Below are positions 17,794 through 26,278 of a stretch of 64,000 bases of DNA, one piece after another. This stretch comes from Paractinoplanes deccanensis. GTDB lineage: Bacteria > Actinomycetota > Actinomycetes > Mycobacteriales > Micromonosporaceae. The notes beneath the pieces are model-generated. The model saw only the letters and a program-made list of their open reading frames with translations, was not told the DNA's origin and did no database searches. Every line of letters starts with the position of its first letter. Within the stretch, counting starts at the first letter, position 1. The translations under genes and the position numbers were made by a program. Location: NCBI RefSeq assembly GCF_016862115.1, contig NZ_BOMI01000145.1, forward strand, positions 43,899 through 107,898, in the 5' to 3' direction.

Positions 17794-19173
17794 TTGCCTC
17801 TCTCCCCTCCTCACCAGTCCCCTCACCGTCGGCGACGACTGACCCTCGTCGCCGCGTCGGTCGCGTGTGCCACCGCCGCGGCCGCCGTCGCGCTCGGTGC
17901 CGGCACCGCCTCGGCCGGCACGCTGTCCGGCGTCCTCTACCGCGACCCCGACACCGCCGTCGCGCGCTGGGTGGCCGCCAATCCCAACGATTCGCGCACG
18001 CCGCTGATCAGCTCGCGGATCGCCAGCCAGCCCGCCTCGCGCTGGCTGTCGAACTTCAACCTCTCGACCGTCCAGTCCGAGGTTTCCACCTACGTCGGCG
18101 CCGCCACCGGCGCGGGGCAGGTGCCGGTCCTGACCTTGTACGGCATCCCGAACCGTGACTGCGGCGGCGCCAGCGCGGGCGGTGCGCCCGACCTGAACCA
18201 GTACCAGACCTGGGTCACCAACATCGCCCGCGGGCTGGGCGGCCGCACCACGCTGATCATGCTCGAGCCCGACTCTCTGGCGCTGCTGACCTGCCTCAGC
18301 GCCGGCGAGATCACCGCACGCAGCCAGGCGCTCGCCACCGCGACCCGCACCCTCAAGGCGGCCGGCGCCAAGGTCTACCTGGACGCCGGCCACTCCGCGT
18401 GGAACTCCGCCGCCGACACGGCCGGCCGGCTGGCCAACGCGGGCGTCGCGGACGCCGACGGCTTCTACACCAACGTCTCGAACTTCCAGTCCACCGCGAA
18501 CGAGACGGCGTTCGGCCGGTCGGTGCTGAGCGCGCTGTCCGGGCGCGGCATCAACGGCAAGCGCCAGGTCATCGACACCAGCCGCAACGGCGGCGCGGCC
18601 GGCGACTGGTGCGGCGACGACAACACCGACCGGCGGATCGGGCGCTACCCGACGCTCGACACCGGCGACGCGAACATCGACGCCTTCCTGTGGGTGAAGC
18701 CGCCGGGCGAGGCGGACGGCTGCCGGTACGCGGCCGGCTCGTTCCAGCCCGACCTGGCCGCCAGCCTCGCCACCGGCGCGCCGCTCCCGCCGACCACCGG
18801 CCCCACCACCCCGCCGACAACTCCACCGACCACACCTCCGACGACTCCGCCGACCACGCCACCGACGACTCCCCAGCCGGGCGGTGCGTGCGGAGCGACC
18901 TACGTGACGTCGAGCTCGTGGCAGGGCGGCTTCCAGGGCCAGGTCACCGTCAAGGCCGGCGGCGGCGCGATCAGCGCCTGGTCGGTCTCCTGGACCCTCG
19001 CCTCCGGCCAGTCGATCAACCAGGTCTGGGGTGGCGTCCTGTCGGTCAACGGCTCCACGGCGACTGTCCGCAACGCCGCCTGGAACGGCTCCCTCGCCCC
19101 GGGCGCATCTGCCGAGTTCGGTTTCATCGCCTCGGGTGCGGCAGCCACGCCCACCCTCACCTGCACGGCCTGA
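17794..19173 (+). CDS. Secreted GH6 cellulase with CBM2
   Basis: 459 residues from TTG 17794; GGAAGGA seven bases upstream supports this rare start. An Arg-rich signal peptide (SPHRRRRLTLVAASVA...GTASA) precedes a GH6 domain. PVLTLYGIPNRDCGG and the catalytic-acid segment IMLEPDSLA (Asp near 158) are both present. A Pro-Thr linker (about 330-355, PPTT repeats) leads to a C-terminal CBM2 with paired Cys (GACGATY ... LTCTA). GH6 enzymes cleave beta-1,4-glucan with inversion, as endoglucanase or cellobiohydrolase. Control by CebR is supported by the operator at 17748. A strong terminator follows. Confidence 0.93.
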   Translation: MPLSPPHQSPHRRRRLTLVAASVACATAAAAVALGAGTASAGTLSGVLYRDPDTAVARWVAANPNDSRTPLISSRIASQPASRWLSNFNLSTVQSEVSTYVGAATGAGQVPVLTLYGIPNRDCGGASAGGAPDLNQYQTWVTNIARGLGGRTTLIMLEPDSLALLTCLSAGEITARSQALATATRTLKAAGAKVYLDAGHSAWNSAADTAGRLANAGVADADGFYTNVSNFQSTANETAFGRSVLSALSGRGINGKRQVIDTSRNGGAAGDWCGDDNTDRRIGRYPTLDTGDANIDAFLWVKPPGEADGCRYAAGSFQPDLAASLATGAPLPPTTGPTTPPTTPPTTPPTTPPTTPPTTPQPGGACGATYVTSSSWQGGFQGQVTVKAGGGAISAWSVSWTLASGQSINQVWGGVLSVNGSTATVRNAAWNGSLAPGASAEFGFIASGAAATPTLTCTA

Positions 19174-19190
19174 CAAGACCGATCAACGCG

Positions 19191-19218
19191 GCGGCCCGGC
19201 GGAAACCCGCCGGGCCGC
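19191..19218 (+). terminator. Terminator after GH6
   Basis: A perfect 12-base stem (19191-19202 with 19207-19218) closes a 4-base AAAC loop, 18 bases after the GH6 stop. The remaining sequence to 19472 has no convincing gene; it is more AT-rich than its surroundings and probably holds the promoter of the next cluster. Confidence 0.8.
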
Positions 19219-19472
19219 CCGAGTCTGCCTCTCCGAACGGCCTCGGGCATGACGCGGACGTTCGGGTCTTTTGCCCCAGTGGACCGTGACATCCGAATGC
19301 GCGGGGAACGCCACATCAGGGAAACGTGCGCGGTCTTATCAGATCAATTGACCTAAGTCTATGCAGTTCCTGACACTTGCGGGACATGGCGATCTGTGGT
19401 TGCGAGCGAGAAGGGTGAAGGGCGAGACGCTGCAGTGACTCTTCGACTTCACGCCGGTTTTGGAGGTCAAAG

Positions 19473-20276
19473 ATGACCCAGATGACCACGAAGTTCTCGG
19501 AGCGACTCGAGATACCCGAGGAACTGCTGGATCTTCGCGAAGAGATCAACGAGACGGTCGAGGACCTCGGCCAGAGACTTCTGAAGGGCACCGACGTCTA
19601 CCGGGCCCAGATCAAGCAGATCAAGTCGCAGGCGCAGACGCAGAGGACCTCCGCCGCGCGCAACGGCCAGAGCCAGGGCGACACCTCGGAGCTGACGGAG
19701 CCGACCGCCGTCTTCGGTGGCGTGCCCTACCAGTTCTTCGACATGATCGCGGTGGGACCGTTCCAGCCGATCGGCGGCCCGCCGTTCCGGCCCAACCGGA
19801 TCATCCGGGCCGGTGAGCGGGCGTTCCTGATCGCCGCCATCTGGCGGAACCCGGCCCCGCTGGCCTTCACGATGGGCAACCCGTCGGCGGCCGACGTGAT
19901 GGCCGGCCAGCCCTACGTGATCCGGGGCCAGACGGTGAACGTCAACGACGTGGCCAACGGCCCGGATCTCGGCCCGGTCAACGGCACCTTCGGCGGAGGC
20001 TTCGTCGACTTCCACGTGCTGCGCATTCCCGCCGTGCCCGCACCGCCGGACGGCGCTCCCCGGCTGCTCGACATCACGCTCACCATCGACGTGCGCAGCG
20101 TGGCCTCGGGCCTGCCGCCGTTCGCCGGATACGCGTCGCAGTGGCTGCAGCTCGACACCGAGCCGCCGTTCGTCTTCCCCAGTATTCCCGGGACGAACGG
20201 CCAGCCGGTCGTGGTGCCGGGGATCGTTCCCGGCTTCGTGCAGGACATCCCGGTCCGGGTGCTGATCTACGCGTGA
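19473..20276 (+). CDS. Uncharacterised protein beside a subtilase
   Basis: 267 residues; GGAGG sits 7 bases before ATG 19473. I do not recognise the family. There is no signal peptide or TM segment. Residues about 10-60 are charged and helical (EELLDLREEINETVEDLGQR), a possible coiled coil. From about 85 on the protein is beta-rich with Pro/Gly turns (FFDMIAVGPFQPIGG, then VDFHVLRIPAVPAPP). It is followed at 62 bases by the prodomain-like gene and then the S8 gene, all rightward. The three may form one system, for example peptidase, inhibitor/chaperone and substrate or partner. The roles are inference. Confidence 0.6.
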   Translation: MTQMTTKFSERLEIPEELLDLREEINETVEDLGQRLLKGTDVYRAQIKQIKSQAQTQRTSAARNGQSQGDTSELTEPTAVFGGVPYQFFDMIAVGPFQPIGGPPFRPNRIIRAGERAFLIAAIWRNPAPLAFTMGNPSAADVMAGQPYVIRGQTVNVNDVANGPDLGPVNGTFGGGFVDFHVLRIPAVPAPPDGAPRLLDITLTIDVRSVASGLPPFAGYASQWLQLDTEPPFVFPSIPGTNGQPVVVPGIVPGFVQDIPVRVLIYA

Positions 20277-20338
20277 TCGGCCGGCGGGCACCGGCGCCGG
20301 TGGACGGCGGTGCCCGCGCGGCCGGTCGATGACCGTTC

Positions 20339-20629
20339 ATGAACGAGCCCTGGCAGGCCAAGCTGGACCCACGGACCCGGGCCGCCGTCGACGAAGGCGG
20401 CCCGGGCGGCCGGCTGGACGTGCTCGTCGCTCTGCACGAACCCCTCACCGCCGCCGTCCGCCACCAGTTGCAGACGGCGGGGCTGACCCTCATGTCCGGC
20501 GACGGCACGGTCGTGGCGGGTCACGTCCCCGATGTCAGCGCGCTGAAGCGGCTTGCCGCGCTCGCGGCGGTGCGGCGGCTGGAATCGTCGCGCCCGCTGT
20601 TCGGCGAGGGCGGTGGCGGAAAGGAATAG
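20339..20629 (+). CDS. Free-standing subtilase prodomain-like protein
   Basis: 96 residues. The sequence KLDPRTRAAVDEG, LDVLVALHEPL, VAGHVPDVSALKRLAAL, then VRRLESSRPLF tracks the N-terminal 115 residues of the following S8 protein, which has TLDPRLRLIIDEL, IEVLVEATAEG, LPVTALPALAG and VARVEAARPLF. That order fits an I9-like propeptide/inhibitor fold. As a separate protein it could inhibit or chaperone the peptidase in trans. It lies 18 bases upstream of the S8 gene, which has its own AAGGAGG site. It was probably formed by duplication of the prodomain. No signal peptide. Confidence 0.65.
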   Translation: MNEPWQAKLDPRTRAAVDEGGPGGRLDVLVALHEPLTAAVRHQLQTAGLTLMSGDGTVVAGHVPDVSALKRLAALAAVRRLESSRPLFGEGGGGKE

Positions 20630-20647
20630 GGCGAAGGAGGCCCGAGG

Positions 20648-22897
20648 ATGGCCACACTGGATCCGCGCTTACGCCTGATAATCGACGAGCTCGCCGACCG
20701 GCCCGGGATGGAGTTCGCCGCCGCCGCTGACGCCCCGCTGGGTCAGCGCGTCGGCTGGAACGACCGAGCCGACGGCGCCACCATCGAGGTCCTGGTCGAA
20801 GCGACGGCGGAGGGAGACCTCGACGCCGTCGCCGCGTCCGTGCCCGGCGCCCCGTTGAGTGCGGCCGGTTCGGTGCGGCCGCTCCGGTTGCCCGTGACGG
20901 CGTTGCCGGCACTGGCCGGCAACGAGGCGGTGGCCCGCGTCGAGGCCGCACGCCCGTTGTTCCCCGAGCTCAACTGGTCGCGCCGGGAATGCCGGGCCCA
21001 GGTCCTGCACGAGGGGTCACCCCCGATCACCGGGACAGGCGTGGTCGTGGCGGTGATCGACTCCGGGATCGACTACACCCACCCGTGTTTCCGCCGGGGC
21101 GACGGCGGCACCCGCATCATCGCTCTCTGGGACCAGGCCGCGGACGCCGAGGCCGGCGGCGGCGTGCCGTTCGGCCGCGAATACCGCCGGGCGGACATCG
21201 AGCGAGCCCTTCAGGCGCCCGATCCGCACACCGTGGTCCCGCACCGCGACAGGGACGCGAACGGCCACGGCACGCACGTCGCGGGGATCGTCTGCGGCGA
21301 CGAGCGCGGCAGCGGCCTGTTCACCGGGATCGCCCCCGACGCCGAGCTGATCGTGGTCGCCCTCGACACCGACGGGGTCTCGCTCGGCTCGTCCCCGCGC
21401 GTGGTCGCCGCGCTCGACTACGTGCGGCAGCGCGCCGGCGGCCGCCCGGTCGTGGTCAACCTCAGCCAGGGCAGCAACAGCGGCGGCCACTGCGGCGACT
21501 CCCTGCTCGAGCGGCGCATCGACGAGCTCAGCCGGCAGCCCGGCTTCGTCGTGGTCAAGTCGGCCGGCAACGAGCAGCAGTGGGGCATCCACGCCGGCGG
21601 CATGCTGTCGCCCGGCGAGGACCACTTCCTGCCATTCGATGTCGTCGGCGGCAACCATCTCGACGACGTCGTCGAGGTGTGGTTCGGCGGCGGCGACGAC
21701 GTCGAGGTGGGCATCGCCACGCCGAGTGGCGCCTCCACGGCACTCGTCCGGCCCGGAGCGTCGGACACCTTCGAGACGGGGGCCGGCAACCGGGTCCGCA
21801 TCGATGTCGACGACGACGCGGACGGCACGGGCGACCGGCGGGCCTCACTGATCCTGCGCCGGGGCACGGCCGACCAGATCCAACCCGGGCGGTGGAGCAT
21901 CGTGCTGCGCTCCGCCGTCATCACCGACGGCCGGTACGACGCGTGGATCGACCGGACGGTGCGCCGAGGACCGGGTGCGCCGGAGCAGAGCCGGTTCGCC
22001 CCCGGCGCCCGCGATGCCACCCGGACGATCACCATTCCCGGTACGGCCCGGCACGTCATCACGGTCGGCTCGTACGTCACGAAATCGCAGTTCCCGGACA
22101 CGGTCGGCAAGCTGTCCGGGTTCAGTTCGCTGGGACCGACTCGCGACGGCCGGGCCAAGCCCGACCTGGCGGCGCCGGGCGAGTTCGTCGCCTCGGCCCG
22201 GGCCGGCTGGAGCGACGGCGAGGGCGTGCACGCCACCCTGGCCGGCACGTCGATGGCGGCGCCGCACGTGGCCGGAGTGGCGGCGCTCGTGCTTCAGGCC
22301 GCGCCGCTGCTGACCGCGGACCAGGTGGCGCAGGTGCTGCGCCGCGCGGCCCGGGCCGACGGGCCCGTCGAGGCCGGACCGGACGGCGGCTGGGGCAGTG
22401 GCAAGATCGACGCCGCCGCGGCCGTGTCGCTCTCCCGGGCGGCTGCCTTCCCCACGGTCGTCGCGGTGCAGGAGGACGGCAGCCGGGTCAGCGTGAAGAC
22501 CGACGTCGCCACGACGGCTCGCCTGACGGTGACCGGGGCCGACCCGATCGGCAGCCCGGAGGCCGCCACGGTGCACACGTTCGAGCTGGCCGGCCTGCCC
22601 TCCGCCCGCAACCGGTATCGGGTCGAGGTCACCGCGGACGGCTGGACCACTGTCGACGACAACGGCGGGCGCGGGTACGCCGCGCCGACCGAGACGCTGC
22701 CACGGCGGAACGGGGCGGGGCACGAGTTCACCGTCGTCGCGGTCGCTCACCCGGGCGGCGAGCCCTCGATCGAGTACGACGTGACCGACCTGCGCAGCGG
22801 CGATCGGGCGGCGAAGCTGGACGGCCAGGCCATGCTGTCGTTCCTGGAGGAGAAGACGGAGGGCCGCTCAGCGTCTGTCTCGGGGCTGGACCGGTGA
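20648..22897 (+). CDS. Subtilisin-like serine peptidase (S8)
   Basis: 749 residues; AAGGAGG precedes ATG 20648. Residues 1 to about 115 are prodomain-like. The catalytic domain has Asp in VVVAVIDSGIDYTHP (near 138), His in NGHGTHVAGIV (near 206), oxyanion Asn in VVKSAGNE, and Ser in AGTSMAAPHVAG (near 534). A long insert between Asn and Ser includes VEVWFGGGDDVEVGI and an Asp-rich DVDDDADGTGD stretch. The C-terminal 140 residues are an extra beta domain. No signal peptide is seen, so it is cytoplasmic or exported by another route. Its 3' end overlaps the convergent RCC1 gene by 30 bases. Confidence 0.88.
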   Translation: MATLDPRLRLIIDELADRPGMEFAAAADAPLGQRVGWNDRADGATIEVLVEATAEGDLDAVAASVPGAPLSAAGSVRPLRLPVTALPALAGNEAVARVEAARPLFPELNWSRRECRAQVLHEGSPPITGTGVVVAVIDSGIDYTHPCFRRGDGGTRIIALWDQAADAEAGGGVPFGREYRRADIERALQAPDPHTVVPHRDRDANGHGTHVAGIVCGDERGSGLFTGIAPDAELIVVALDTDGVSLGSSPRVVAALDYVRQRAGGRPVVVNLSQGSNSGGHCGDSLLERRIDELSRQPGFVVVKSAGNEQQWGIHAGGMLSPGEDHFLPFDVVGGNHLDDVVEVWFGGGDDVEVGIATPSGASTALVRPGASDTFETGAGNRVRIDVDDDADGTGDRRASLILRRGTADQIQPGRWSIVLRSAVITDGRYDAWIDRTVRRGPGAPEQSRFAPGARDATRTITIPGTARHVITVGSYVTKSQFPDTVGKLSGFSSLGPTRDGRAKPDLAAPGEFVASARAGWSDGEGVHATLAGTSMAAPHVAGVAALVLQAAPLLTADQVAQVLRRAARADGPVEAGPDGGWGSGKIDAAAAVSLSRAAAFPTVVAVQEDGSRVSVKTDVATTARLTVTGADPIGSPEAATVHTFELAGLPSARNRYRVEVTADGWTTVDDNGGRGYAAPTETLPRRNGAGHEFTVVAVAHPGGEPSIEYDVTDLRSGDRAAKLDGQAMLSFLEEKTEGRSASVSGLDR

Positions 22898-23734
22898 TCG
22901 GATCGCGTCCCACCCGGTGACGTCGCACTGACCGTGTTCGTTGTCTCCGGTGGCGGCAACGGTTCCGTCCGCGCGTAGCCCCAGAGTGTGGGCGGAACCG
23001 GCCGCCACCGCGACGATCTCGCGCCAGTCGGCCACGTCGCACTGGCCGTGATCGTCGCTGCCGACGGCCACGACCCGGCCGGCCGCCGTGACTCCGACGG
23101 TGTGGTAGCTCCCCGCCGCCACCGCGACGACGTCCCGCCAAGCACCGACATCGCAGGCGCTCGCCGACTGATCTCCGGCCGCGAGGACGCGCCCGCCGGT
23201 GGTGAGGCCGACCGTGTGCAGGTAACCGGCCGAGACGGCGGCCACGTCACGCCACCTGCCGACCGCGCACTGCCCGCGGCGGTCGTTGCCCACGGCGACG
23301 GCGGTCCCATCGGCTCTGAGGCCGACCGAATGCCAGTCGCCGCAAGCCAGCGCCACCACCTCACGCCAGGCGCTCACCTCGCACGCTCCCTCGCGGCGCC
23401 GTCCCGCGGCCAGCACGGTGCCGTCGCCGACCAGCCCCAAGGTGCGGCGCCAGCCCGCGGCGACCAGAGTCACGTCGCGCCATGACGCGACGTCGCACTG
23501 CCCGTCACCGTTCCAGCCCGTCGCGAGCACAGTGCCGTCCGCACGAAGGCCGACGCTGTGGGACCGCCCGGTGTTGGACGCCGTGTGCACGTTGCCGGCG
23601 GCCACGGCGACCACCCGGGACCACTCGCCGACCCGGCACTCCCCCGAGGTCCCGTTGCCGGCCGCGACCACGGTGCCGTCGGCGCGCAGCCCCAACGAGT
23701 GTCGCCGTCCCGCGGCGATCACGACATCCCTCAC
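22868..23734 (-). CDS. RCC1-repeat beta-propeller protein
   Basis: 288 residues from GTG 23734. About seven repeats share the pattern VVAVAAGxxHTVGLxxDGxVLAAGxxxxGQCDVxxWR, diagnostic of RCC1-type propeller blades. There is no catalytic domain and no signal peptide. Bacterial RCC1 proteins are usually scaffolds or surface proteins; no partner can be named. It follows the PI-PLC gene by 7 bases on the same strand, so co-transcription is likely. The final 30 bases overlap the 3' end of the S8 gene on the other strand. Confidence 0.82.
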   Translation of the reverse strand: MRDVVIAAGRRHSLGLRADGTVVAAGNGTSGECRVGEWSRVVAVAAGNVHTASNTGRSHSVGLRADGTVLATGWNGDGQCDVASWRDVTLVAAGWRRTLGLVGDGTVLAAGRRREGACEVSAWREVVALACGDWHSVGLRADGTAVAVGNDRRGQCAVGRWRDVAAVSAGYLHTVGLTTGGRVLAAGDQSASACDVGAWRDVVAVAAGSYHTVGVTAAGRVVAVGSDDHGQCDVADWREIVAVAAGSAHTLGLRADGTVAATGDNEHGQCDVTGWDAIRSPVQPRDRR

Positions 23735-23741
23735 GGGTGCA

Positions 23742-24776
23742 TCATCCGTGATCGCCGCGAGCGAGGCGAGCGGTGTTCACGGCGATGACTCTGTTGATGA
23801 GGCCGCCGCCGGGGAAGTCGAGCATGAGCACGCCGGTGCGCACCACGGGGGTGTGCACCTCGGGGCCTTCGTTGAGATAGGTGAGCAGGAACGGGTTGAC
23901 GCCCTGCACGCCCAGGGCGCCGCCGGCCACGGCCTCGGGGGTGGCGAAGACGCTGGCGCCGCTCGCGAAGTTGACGTACATCTTCGTGGGGTCGCCGGCG
24001 CTCGTGGCGTCGAGGAAGCGGCGGACCTGGTCGCGCTTGGTGGCGATGGCGCCGACGTTGGGGACGTTGTATTCGTCCTGGACGTAGGTGGAGGAGCCGT
24101 CCTTCCAGTCGGCGAACTGGGCCAGGCCGTACTGATGGAGGCGGCCGCCGTACGGGCCGTTGAGGACCACCAGGACCACCTTGCCGCGCACCGCGCCGAG
24201 GGTGGGCATCGCGGCGCCGGCCGAGCGGGTGACCGAGGGCGCCCAGAAGAGGCCGGGGCGCTGGGCCACGTAGCTGTCGAAGATGTCCGCGAACGGGGCC
24301 TGGCCGGTGGCGTCGGTGCACGAGCCGGTCTGGCCGGTGCATTCCTGCTTCAGGCGCAGCAGCACGGTCTCGCGCGGATGCGCGGCGAGGAAGTCGGCGA
24401 GGCGGTTCAGCACGTCGCTGAAGTTGGCGTTCTGGTAGGTGGCGCCATGGTGGATGGTGAAGCTGTTGCCGGCGTTCACCCGGGCCCGTACGTCGATCAT
24501 CCGGATGCCGGCGGTGAGCTGGGCGGTGAGCGTGGCGGCGCTCTCGCCGTGGTTCTCCTGCGCCTGCGTCCAGGCCCCGCCGCGGATCGCCAGCGTCTCG
24601 TGGGTGCCCGGCACCGAGAGCGCGGCCAGGCTCGTCGCGTCGGGGAGGCCGCTCATCCAGTCCGGGTTGGCGGCGGAGGTCAGCGAACGGTAGGACGCGT
24701 CGGCGGCCTGGGCGGGGCTGGGCGCGACGGTCAGGGTCAGCACGAGGGCGAGGAGCACGGCAGCGGCACGCTTCAC
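23742..24776 (-). CDS. Secreted phosphatidylinositol-specific phospholipase C-like enzyme
   Basis: 344 residues with a clear signal peptide (MKRAAAVLLALVLTLTVA to AQA). The PI-PLC X domain shows the two general acid/base histidines: SVPGTHET near 60 and TIHHGATYQN near 110, with IRMIDVRARV between them. Bacterial members cleave phosphatidylinositol without calcium, releasing cyclic inositol phosphate and diacylglycerol. Length fits a single-domain bacterial enzyme. Divergent from the regulator-like gene at 24866 (89-base gap). Confidence 0.86.
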   Translation of the reverse strand: MKRAAAVLLALVLTLTVAPSPAQAADASYRSLTSAANPDWMSGLPDATSLAALSVPGTHETLAIRGGAWTQAQENHGESAATLTAQLTAGIRMIDVRARVNAGNSFTIHHGATYQNANFSDVLNRLADFLAAHPRETVLLRLKQECTGQTGSCTDATGQAPFADIFDSYVAQRPGLFWAPSVTRSAGAAMPTLGAVRGKVVLVVLNGPYGGRLHQYGLAQFADWKDGSSTYVQDEYNVPNVGAIATKRDQVRRFLDATSAGDPTKMYVNFASGASVFATPEAVAGGALGVQGVNPFLLTYLNEGPEVHTPVVRTGVLMLDFPGGGLINRVIAVNTARLARGDHG

Positions 24777-24865
24777 GCCGGGAACGATATCTGTCTATGG
24801 AGTACGGCGGTTGTCGGCCAGGCAACAGGGTCGTGGACGGGGAACGCCCGGCCTATCCTGGCCGC

Positions 24866-25708
24866 GTGAACGCACTGCTGCCCTTCGGCGCCCGCCTGGC
24901 GCGGCTGCTTGAGCATCGCGCGATGTCCGCGACGGCTCTCGCCCAGGCCGCCGGCATTCCGGCCGGACGGCTCGACGCCGTCCTCGCGAGCGGGCAGCAC
25001 GACAAAGCCGGCGCGCAACCCGACAAAGCCGATGGGCAGCCGCAGCTGGACGAAGGCGGCGGGCAGCCGGACGACGACCTGCTGCGCCGCCTCGGGCCCG
25101 CGCTGGGGCTGCACACGTCGGACCTGTTCCTCTTCGCCGGCCGCACCGTGCCCGACGACCTCGCGCCGGCGCAGGTCCGCCGCCGGGTCAACGGGGTCGT
25201 GACCACGCACGCCAAGTTGGTGCACACAAAGCCCGCGGCGGCGGCCCGGCTCCGCCGATTCGTCGACGAGCTGCCGGTCCGGCCGGTGCGGCGCACCGAG
25301 CCGTTCCCCTCCGACCGGCTCGGCACGTCGCCGGGCGGGATCCTGTGGCGGCTGCTGGCCAACCGCAACATGCGCGTCAAGGCGGGCGCGCTGATGTTCG
25401 TCGGCGGCGGGCCCTACCTGTCCGACTCGACCTATGTGATGGCCTGCTGGGGCCGGATCCCGCTGAAGGAGAGCTACCTCAACGCCTTCGCGCGCACCGT
25501 CGGCATCCCGGTCGGCGACCTGGCGGCTCTGCTCGGCCTGCGGGCCGCCGAAACGCCCTGGAGCGCGGACTTCTCGATGCTGCCGTGGAACGTGTCCTGG
25601 CCGTCCGCCTCGGTCGAGCTCGCCTGGGCGGCGCGCCGGCTGGACGACGACCAGATCAGGGAGGCAGTGCGGTACGCCGTGGCCCTCGACTCAGACACGT
25701 CGGCCTAG
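24866..25708 (+). CDS. HTH regulator-like protein
   Basis: 280 residues from GTG 24866. The N-terminal 45 residues resemble an XRE-type helix-turn-helix (FGARLARLLEHRAMSATALAQAAGIPAGRLDAVL). A hydrophilic spacer with Asp/Gln/Gly repeats (residues about 48-75, KAGAQPDKADGQPQLDEGG) follows. A second HTH-like copy lies near residues 170-235 (GILWRLLANRNM ... LNAFARTVGIPVGDLAALLGL). Two such units suggest a DNA-binding regulator, target unknown. Its 3' end overlaps the convergent bioY by 18 bases. Confidence 0.6.
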   Translation: MNALLPFGARLARLLEHRAMSATALAQAAGIPAGRLDAVLASGQHDKAGAQPDKADGQPQLDEGGGQPDDDLLRRLGPALGLHTSDLFLFAGRTVPDDLAPAQVRRRVNGVVTTHAKLVHTKPAAAARLRRFVDELPVRPVRRTEPFPSDRLGTSPGGILWRLLANRNMRVKAGALMFVGGGPYLSDSTYVMACWGRIPLKESYLNAFARTVGIPVGDLAALLGLRAAETPWSADFSMLPWNVSWPSASVELAWAARRLDDDQIREAVRYAVALDSDTSA

Positions 25709-26278
25709 CCGCCGGGCGGCCGGGAGCAGGCCGGCCGCGATGGCCACCTTCAGCGCGTCGCCGGCTAGGAACGGCACGAAGCCCACCCCGATCGCCGTCG
25801 CGGCGTCCAGGTGCAACGCGATGGCGAGCCAGGGGACGCCGACGGCGTAGACGACGAGGGTGCCCAGAACCATCGTGGGGATCACCCGCCAGGGGGTGCG
25901 GCCGGCGCCGCGGCGGGTGAGCGCGCCGACCACGGCCGCGGCCAGGACCATGCCGAGGAGGTAGCCGAAGGTGACGCCGGAGGCGCCCGCGAACCACGGC
26001 ACCCCCGCGACGCCGGCCAGGACGTAGGCGAGGCAGGCCGCCGGGCCGCGCCACGGGCCGAGGGCGGCGGCGGTGAGCAGCACGGCGAGGGTCTGGCCGG
26101 TCACCGACACCGGGCTGCCGGGCACGGGGAGGGCGATCTGTGCGGACAGGCCGATCAGGGTGGCCGCGCCGAATACCAGCACAGTGTTGCGGATGACTGC
26201 CGCGCGGTGCCGGGTGAGCCCGGTGAGCAGCAGGTCGCCGAGGACGTAGCGGGGCGCGTGCAGGGTGACGCTGTTCAT
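25691..26278 (-). CDS. bioY: Biotin transporter S-component BioY
   Basis: 195 residues; ATG 26278 overlaps the allophanate hydrolase stop (ATGA). Five to six TM helices are seen. BioY-type features are ALPVPGSPVSVTGQTLAVLL, PAACLAYVLAGVAGVPWFAG and FLAGDALKVAIAAGL (the conserved F-x-x-GD-x-x-K segment). BioY binds biotin in the membrane and works with an ECF energising module, which is not encoded here. As last gene of the carboxylase operon it would supply the biotin that enzyme needs. Confidence 0.9.
   Translation of the reverse strand: MNSVTLHAPRYVLGDLLLTGLTRHRAAVIRNTVLVFGAATLIGLSAQIALPVPGSPVSVTGQTLAVLLTAAALGPWRGPAACLAYVLAGVAGVPWFAGASGVTFGYLLGMVLAAAVVGALTRRGAGRTPWRVIPTMVLGTLVVYAVGVPWLAIALHLDAATAIGVGFVPFLAGDALKVAIAAGLLPAARRLGRRV

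Noticed and set aside
18789..18870. Possible non-coding simple repeat
   Set aside because: It encodes the Pro-Thr linker between GH6 and CBM2.
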